A DNA stretch of 64,000 nucleotides. It comes from Streptomyces wedmorensis (GTDB lineage Bacteria; Actinomycetota; Actinomycetes; Streptomycetales; Streptomycetaceae). This document shows positions 59,752 to 64,000 of the stretch, piece by piece. The position numbers were made by a program, and so were the translations under genes. The stretch's first letter is position 1. The number at the start of each line of letters is the position of its first letter. The stretch lies in the NCBI RefSeq assembly GCF_000716445.1, contig NZ_JNWK01000017.1, positions 62,001-126,000 of the forward strand. The letters run 5' to 3'. The notes below the pieces were generated by a model. The model saw nothing but the letters and a program-made list of their open reading frames with translations. It did not search any database and had not been told where the DNA came from.

Positions 59752-61317
59752 TCAGCCGAGGAGGCCGCCGATCGGGTTCCTCGCGCCGCCCGAGGTCGAG
59801 CCGCTCTCGGTCGGGGTGCCGGTGGAGTCGCCGGTGCCGCCGCTCGACGAGCCGCCGCTGCCGCTGGGCGTGTCGCTGCTGGACGGCGGGGGCGCGGGCT
59901 TGGACTGGGTGGGCGTACGGCTGCTGGTGCCGCCGGTGCCGCTGCCCTGGGTCGCGGTCGGGCTCTGCGTGCGCGTGGACTGGCGGGTCTCGGTGGGCCG
60001 GGTGGCCTCCTGCGTCTCCTCGCGCTCCGCCGGGGCCTCGCTGGTCTCGACGGGTTTGGGGGCGGTGGAGGCGCTCGTGGAGGGCGCGCGGCGCTGCGGC
60101 TCGGTGGGGAGCGGCTGGCCGGGCAGGTGGTTGATCGGGTCGTCGTTGGGACCGGGGACGGTGACCATCTCGGTGGAGCGGACGGCGCCGCCGAGGACGG
60201 AGCCGACGAGGAGGGTGAGGCCGACGACGACGGAGGCGAGGAGGGTGCTGCGGCGGATGACGCGGCGTCGGAGGTCCCAGAGGTCGGCGCGGGGGCCGAG
60301 GGTGCGCCAGGCCTCGCCGGCGATGCGGCCGTCGAGGGAGTAGACGGGGGCGCCGGCGATGATCAGCGGGGACCAGGCGGCCAGGTAGATGATGTCGGCG
60401 GAGTCGTAGACCGGGACGGTCCGCCAGCTGACGGTCAGCAGGAGCGCGGCGGAGAGCAGGGCGCCGACGACGGCGGCCACGCGCTGCCAGAGGCCGAGGA
60501 CGGTGAGGACGCCGACGACGACCTGGAGGAAGGCGACGGTGAGTCCGGCGCCGACGGGGTGCTGGAGGGCGAAGTCGCGGAGGGGTTCGGCGAGGGCCCA
60601 GGGGTGGAGCGAGTTGAGCCACTTGACCATGGAGCCGCGCTCGCCGCCGTCGAAGTAGACGGGGTCGCAGAGCTTGCCCATGCCGGCGTAGATGGAGATG
60701 AAGCCGAGGAAGACGCGGAGCGGGAGGAGCACCACGCCGAGGTTCATCCGGCGGCCGGGGTAGTAGGCGTGCCGGACGGTGTCGTTGCCGTGGCGGTGGG
60801 CGCCGCGGGTGGTGTGCGGCGCGTCCTGGTCGTACGGCTCGGTGGTCTCGGGCCGGAGCTCGTACACGTCGTCGTAGGCGCCCTCGGCGCGGCGCATGGG
60901 CGGCAGCAGGGGCGCGGAGTCGGCGGGCACCACGGGGGTGGGCATGGTGGTGTCGATGCGCGGGATGGCCTGCGTGTCGCCGGCGTCGTGGCCGGGGCGA
61001 CCGCCGCGGCCGCCGACCGGTTCGAGCGTGGAGACGGACGACTCGCGTACGGCCTGGAGGAGACCGGTCGCGCCCGGTGCGGACTTGCCGGTCCACACGA
61101 CGGGGCGGCGGCGGGGGCCGCCCGCTCCGGCGGCGGCTCCGGACAGGGCGGCGGTGCGGGCTCCGGCGCCGAACTTGGGCTGCGGGGCCGGCGCGAGCCG
61201 CACACGGAAGCTGGCGTGGTTCACGATCACCTGGGCGGGATCGGAATCCACCTTGACCATGCTCAGCGCCGGCTGATCGTCGAACCCCGGCCGGGGCGTT
61301 CTGGTGTCCACACTCAT
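59752..61317 (-). CDS. DoxX-family membrane protein with long disordered ends
   Basis: 521 residues. 1-190: disordered, His/Arg/Asp-rich cytoplasmic part. 190-390: five or so transmembrane helices: LGVVLLPLRVFLGFISIYAGMGKLCDPVYF (DoxX opening), PVGAGLTVAFLQVVVGVLTVLGLWQRVAAVVGALLSAALLLTV, IIYLAAWSPLIIAG and LLASVVVGLTLLVGSVLGG. 395-521: Ser/Thr/Pro/Gly-rich tail outside the cell. DoxX proteins take part in quinol- or thiol-linked redox. The C-terminal tail GARNPIGGLLG has no sorting signal. ATG 61317. Confidence 0.85.
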   Translation of the reverse strand: MSVDTRTPRPGFDDQPALSMVKVDSDPAQVIVNHASFRVRLAPAPQPKFGAGARTAALSGAAAGAGGPRRRPVVWTGKSAPGATGLLQAVRESSVSTLEPVGGRGGRPGHDAGDTQAIPRIDTTMPTPVVPADSAPLLPPMRRAEGAYDDVYELRPETTEPYDQDAPHTTRGAHRHGNDTVRHAYYPGRRMNLGVVLLPLRVFLGFISIYAGMGKLCDPVYFDGGERGSMVKWLNSLHPWALAEPLRDFALQHPVGAGLTVAFLQVVVGVLTVLGLWQRVAAVVGALLSAALLLTVSWRTVPVYDSADIIYLAAWSPLIIAGAPVYSLDGRIAGEAWRTLGPRADLWDLRRRVIRRSTLLASVVVGLTLLVGSVLGGAVRSTEMVTVPGPNDDPINHLPGQPLPTEPQRRAPSTSASTAPKPVETSEAPAEREETQEATRPTETRQSTRTQSPTATQGSGTGGTSSRTPTQSKPAPPPSSSDTPSGSGGSSSGGTGDSTGTPTESGSTSGGARNPIGGLLG

Positions 61318-61424
61318 CTAACCGAGTGATCTGGGTTTAGGACACTGCCTTGACAGCTCGATAATGTCCGAGGCCCGTCAAGATCACGCCACGGCCGGGG
61401 GCCGGGGGTACGTCAGGTGCGGTG

Positions 61425-62381
61425 TCAGGCCATACGGCGGCGGGCGGCCTCGTAGAGCACGACGCCCGCGGCGACACCGGCGTTGAGCGACTCGGCGCCG
61501 CCCGGCATCGGGATGCGGACGCGGAAGTCGCAGGTCTCGCCGACGAGGCGGGACAGGCCCTTGCCCTCGGAGCCGACGACGATGACGACCGGGCCGGACA
61601 GCGCCTCCAGCTCGTGGACCTCGTGGTCGCCGTCGGCGGCAAGACCGACGATCGTGATGCCGGCCTTCTGGTACGCCTCCAGGCAGCGGGTGAGGTTGGT
61701 CGCGCGGGCGACCGGGGTGCGGGCGGCGGTGCCGGCCGAGGTCTTCCAGGCACCGGCGGTCATGCCGGCGGCGCGGCGCTCGGGGATGACGACGCCGTGC
61801 CCGCCGAAGGCGGCGACGGAGCGGACGACGGCGCCGAGGTTGCGCGGGTCGGTGATGCCGTCCAGAGCGACGATCAGCGGGTCCTCGTGGTCGTCGTAGG
61901 CGGCCGCGGCGAGGTCCTCGGGGTGCGCGTACTCGTACGGCGGGACCTGGAGGACGAGGCCCTGGTGGTTGAGGCCGTTCGTCATCCGGTCGAGCTCGGG
62001 GCGCGGCGCCTCCATGATGTTGATGTTGCCGCGGCCGGTGGCGAGGTTGAGGGCCTCGCGCACGCGCTCGTCGTTGTCGATGAACTGCTGCACGTACAGG
62101 GTCGTGGCGGGCACGCCGTCGCGCAGGGCCTCGAAGACCGGGTTGCGGCCGACGACCATCTCGGACAGGCCCTTGCCGCCGCGGCGGGCGACGGGCTTGC
62201 GCTTGGTCGCGTTCCGGGCCATCGCGTTGGAGACGCGGAACGCCTTGTGGCCCTTGCGGTCCTCGGCCTTGGGCGTCGGGCCCTTGCCTTCGAGGCCCTT
62301 GCGCCGCTGGCCGCCGCTGCCGATCGTCGCACCCTTCTTGTTGGACGTGCGACGGTTCCTGCGCTGGCTGTTCCCGGCCAT
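61425..62381 (-). CDS. rlmB: 23S rRNA 2'-O-methyltransferase RlmB (SpoU/TrmH family)
   Basis: 318 residues. Basic N-terminal extension [21 protein letters not shown], then the L30e-like substrate domain ([24 protein letters not shown]), then the SPOUT fold: [22 protein letters not shown] (motif 1), [17 protein letters not shown] (motif 2), [24 protein letters not shown] (motif 3, the knot). It methylates a guanosine ribose in 23S rRNA. GAGGAAAC precedes ATG 62381. Lies 80 bases after cysS, the usual order in actinobacteria. Confidence 0.95.
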   Translation of the reverse strand: MAGNSQRRNRRTSNKKGATIGSGGQRRKGLEGKGPTPKAEDRKGHKAFRVSNAMARNATKRKPVARRGGKGLSEMVVGRNPVFEALRDGVPATTLYVQQFIDNDERVREALNLATGRGNINIMEAPRPELDRMTNGLNHQGLVLQVPPYEYAHPEDLAAAAYDDHEDPLIVALDGITDPRNLGAVVRSVAAFGGHGVVIPERRAAGMTAGAWKTSAGTAARTPVARATNLTRCLEAYQKAGITIVGLAADGDHEVHELEALSGPVVIVVGSEGKGLSRLVGETCDFRVRIPMPGGAESLNAGVAAGVVLYEAARRRMA

Positions 62382-62430
62382 GACTACCTGTTTCCTCTGA
62401 TGCCTGCGTACACAAGTCTGTAACTGAAGT

Positions 62431-62456
62431 GTGCCGCCCGGAGGCCCGAGCGGCAC
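62431..62456 (-). terminator. Imperfect hairpin after cysS
   Basis: GTGCCGC pairs with GCGGCAC, with an extended CCGG/CCG inner part and one mismatch. It lies just past the cysS stop and may only partly stop transcription into rlmB. Confidence 0.5.
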
Positions 62457-62461
62457 GTCTT

Positions 62462-63859
62462 CTAACGGTTGCCCAGCGTCCAGCGGGGGCCGTCGGGGCT
62501 GTCCTCGATGGCGAGGCCGGACTGGTTGAGCTGGTCGCGGATCGCGTCCGCGGTCGTCCAGTCCTTGCGCTCGCGCGCCGACTCGCGCTGCTGGAGCACG
62601 AGCCGTACGAGGGTGTCGACGACGCCGTGGAGCTCCTCGCCGCCACCGGTCTCCTCGGCCCAGTGCGGGTCGAGCGGGTCCAGGCCGAGGACGCCGAGCA
62701 TGGCGCGGACCTCGGCGAGGCGTGCGATGGCCTCGTCCTTGTCGTCCGCGGCGAGGGCGCTGTTGCCCTGGCGGACGGTGGTGTGGATGATCGCGAGCGC
62801 GTGCGGCACGCCCAGGTCGTCGTCCATGGCCTCGGCGAAGGCCGGCGGCACCTCGGCGGCGGGGGCGACGGGCGCCCCGGCCTTCTCGGTGGCGCGCTGG
62901 ACGAAGCCCTCGATGCGGGCGAACGCCGACTCGGCCTCGCGCAGGGACTCCTCGCTGTACTCGATCATCGAGCGGTAGTGCGGGGTGCCCAGGTAGTAGC
63001 GGAGGACGATGGGGCGCCAGTTCTTCACCATCTCGGACACCAGCACGCTGTTGCCGAGCGACTTCGACATCTTCTCGCCGCTCATGGTGACCCAGGCGTT
63101 GTGCACCCAGTACGAGGCGAAGTCGTCGCCGAAGGCCTTGGCCTGCGCGATCTCGTTCTCGTGGTGAGGGAAGATCAGGTCGAGGCCGCCGCCGTGGATG
63201 TCGAAGGCGGAGCCCAGGTACTTGTGGGCCATGGCCGAGCACTCCAGGTGCCAGCCGGGACGGCCGCGGCCCCACGGGGTCTCCCAGTCGGGCTCGCCCG
63301 GCTTGGTGGCCTTCCACATGGCGAAGTCGCGGGGGTCGCGCTTGCCGGAGACGCCCTCGTCGGGCTGGCGGAGGTCGTCGATGTCCTGGTTGGACAGCTC
63401 CAGGTACCCGGGGAACGAGCGCACGTCGAAGTAGACGCTGCCGTCCGCCTCGTAGGCGTGGCCGCGCTCGATCAGACCCCGCATCATCTCGATCATCTCG
63501 GGGACGTGACCGGTGGCGCGGGGCTCGTACGTCGGCGGGAGGCAGCCGAGTGCCTCGTAACCGGCGTTGAACGCGCGCTCGTTCTCGTAGCCGATGGACC
63601 ACCAGGGGCGGCCCTGCTCGACGCCCTTCCTGATGATCTTGTCGTCGATGTCGGTGACGTTGCGGATGAACGTGACGTCGTAGCCGCGGTACGCGAACCA
63701 GCGGCGCATGATGTCGAAGTTCAGCCCCGACCGGATGTGGCCGATGTGCGGGGCCGCCTGCACGGTGGCGCCACAGAGGTAGATCGAGACGCAGCCCGGC
63801 GTGAGCGGGGTGAAGTCACGGATCTGCCGGGCGCTGGTGTCGTACAGGCGAATAGTCAC
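62462..63859 (-). CDS. cysS: Cysteinyl-tRNA synthetase
   Basis: 465 residues, class I. Zinc Cys and ATP site: [23 protein letters not shown] (HIGH). Zinc: [10 protein letters not shown] and [23 protein letters not shown] loop: [11 protein letters not shown]. The anticodon-binding C-terminus has [11 protein letters not shown]. It charges tRNA-Cys. GTG 63859 is used ([12 protein letters not shown]); GTG 63862 is possible. Length normal. ispF lies upstream on the same strand. Confidence 0.97.
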   Translation of the reverse strand: MTIRLYDTSARQIRDFTPLTPGCVSIYLCGATVQAAPHIGHIRSGLNFDIMRRWFAYRGYDVTFIRNVTDIDDKIIRKGVEQGRPWWSIGYENERAFNAGYEALGCLPPTYEPRATGHVPEMIEMMRGLIERGHAYEADGSVYFDVRSFPGYLELSNQDIDDLRQPDEGVSGKRDPRDFAMWKATKPGEPDWETPWGRGRPGWHLECSAMAHKYLGSAFDIHGGGLDLIFPHHENEIAQAKAFGDDFASYWVHNAWVTMSGEKMSKSLGNSVLVSEMVKNWRPIVLRYYLGTPHYRSMIEYSEESLREAESAFARIEGFVQRATEKAGAPVAPAAEVPPAFAEAMDDDLGVPHALAIIHTTVRQGNSALAADDKDEAIARLAEVRAMLGVLGLDPLDPHWAEETGGGEELHGVVDTLVRLVLQQRESARERKDWTTADAIRDQLNQSGLAIEDSPDGPRWTLGNR

Positions 63860-63885
63860 CACTCCAGGGTAGTGGGCGTGTGATA

Positions 63886-63918
63886 GTGCCCCGCGCCCGT
63901 TTCCCGGGGACGGGGCAC
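63886..63918 (-). terminator. Hairpin between ispF and cysS
   Basis: GTGCCCCG and CGGGGCAC enclose a CCCGTTTCCCGGG part that can fold further. It starts 6 bases from the ispF stop; a T run (GTTTTT) is on the other strand side. Possibly attenuates read-through into cysS. Confidence 0.45.
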
Positions 63919-63923
63919 GTTTT

Positions 63924-64000
63924 TCACGGCTGTCGGGGCGATACGGGGTACACGAGTGCGGTCGCGAGGGCGGCGAGGCCCTCGGCACGTCCGGTCAGGC
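63924..64000 (-). CDS. ispF: 2-C-methyl-D-erythritol 2,4-cyclodiphosphate synthase, 3' end only
   Basis: The last 24 codons read LTGRAEGLAALATALVYPVSPRQP and stop at 63926-63924. TGRAEGLAALATALV is the conserved C-terminal helix of IspF, the MEP-pathway enzyme that closes the cyclodiphosphate ring. The ispF-cysS-rlmB order is a standard actinobacterial arrangement. The 5' part is outside the window. Confidence 0.8.
   Translation of the reverse strand, partial: LTGRAEGLAALATALVYPVSPRQP

Overview
The window is high-GC chromosomal DNA of a Streptomyces or a very close relative. The signs are strong GC bias at third codon positions, many GTG starts, DasR-type operators beside nagKA and msiK, a GAF-PAS-GGDEF protein of CdgB type, LAXTG-like sorting and class-typical regulators. 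From memory the gene order (groEL2-cspA-moaD/cysO-thrC, otsA-otsB, solute-binding protein/nagK-nagA-pfkB, cdgB, SoxR-controlled oxidoreductase, msiK, rlmB, cysS, ispF) is that of the S. coelicolor SCO42xx core region. I regard this as core chromosome interrupted by mobile DNA.

Layout. 1-7.4 kb: a truncated alpha/beta hydrolase, a frameshifted aldo/keto reductase, a KamA-type radical SAM protein, an FG-GAP protein that looks 5'-truncated, a methyltransferase, a GlxA-type regulator and an SRPBCC protein. 7.5-11.7 kb: groEL under two CIRCE operators, a cold-shock protein, a sulfur-carrier protein ending GGC, and threonine synthase. 12-20.8 kb: glucosyl-3-phosphoglycerate synthase, a sortase-type surface protein, trehalose-6-phosphate synthase, a secreted M6 metalloprotease, trehalose-phosphatase and a beta-propeller protein. 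Together these give a compatible-solute theme (glucosylglycerate plus trehalose). 21-22.8 kb: a DUF3263/ribbon-helix-helix pair facing a TnpB-type element. 22.8-27.4 kb: an amino-sugar locus (solute-binding lipoprotein, NagK, NagA, PfkB-type kinase) with two DasR-like sites. 27.4-34.5 kb: a CBM-type membrane protein, CdgB-like diguanylate cyclase, flavin reductase, ArfB-like rescue factor, TerD, an acetyltransferase and an M1 aminopeptidase lipoprotein. 34.5-36.7 kb: a degraded patch with microsatellites, a heme-binding-protein remnant and a histidine kinase/response regulator pair fused by deletion. 36.8-49 kb: several FAD enzymes, a SoxR-box quinone reductase, two acetyltransferases or kinases, a DsbA-like lipoprotein, and an Mrr nuclease-TerD fusion protein.

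49.35-56.57 kb is an integrated element. A 47-bp direct repeat of the 3' part of a tRNA-Thr(UGU) flanks a GntR/UTRA regulator, a regulatory protein of the SCO3933 type, an FtsK-like transfer protein, several unknown cargo genes and the C-terminal half of a tyrosine integrase. It is an actinomycete integrative and conjugative element (AICE) crippled by an internal deletion between the tra gene and the middle of int. The intact tRNA-Thr follows. 56.7-64 kb returns to core genes: msiK (with a DasR-like site), a secreted small protein, a sugar-nucleotidyltransferase, a DoxX membrane protein, rlmB, cysS and the end of ispF.

Recurring oddities are short tandem arrays sitting exactly on or just after stop codons (32.9, 42.5, 58.5 kb), long perfect inverted repeats, and several broken genes whose junctions can be placed to within a few bases. 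The likeliest novel biology is the Mrr-TerD fusion, the TnpB element with its divergent ribbon-helix-helix gene, and the unknown cargo of the decayed integrative element.
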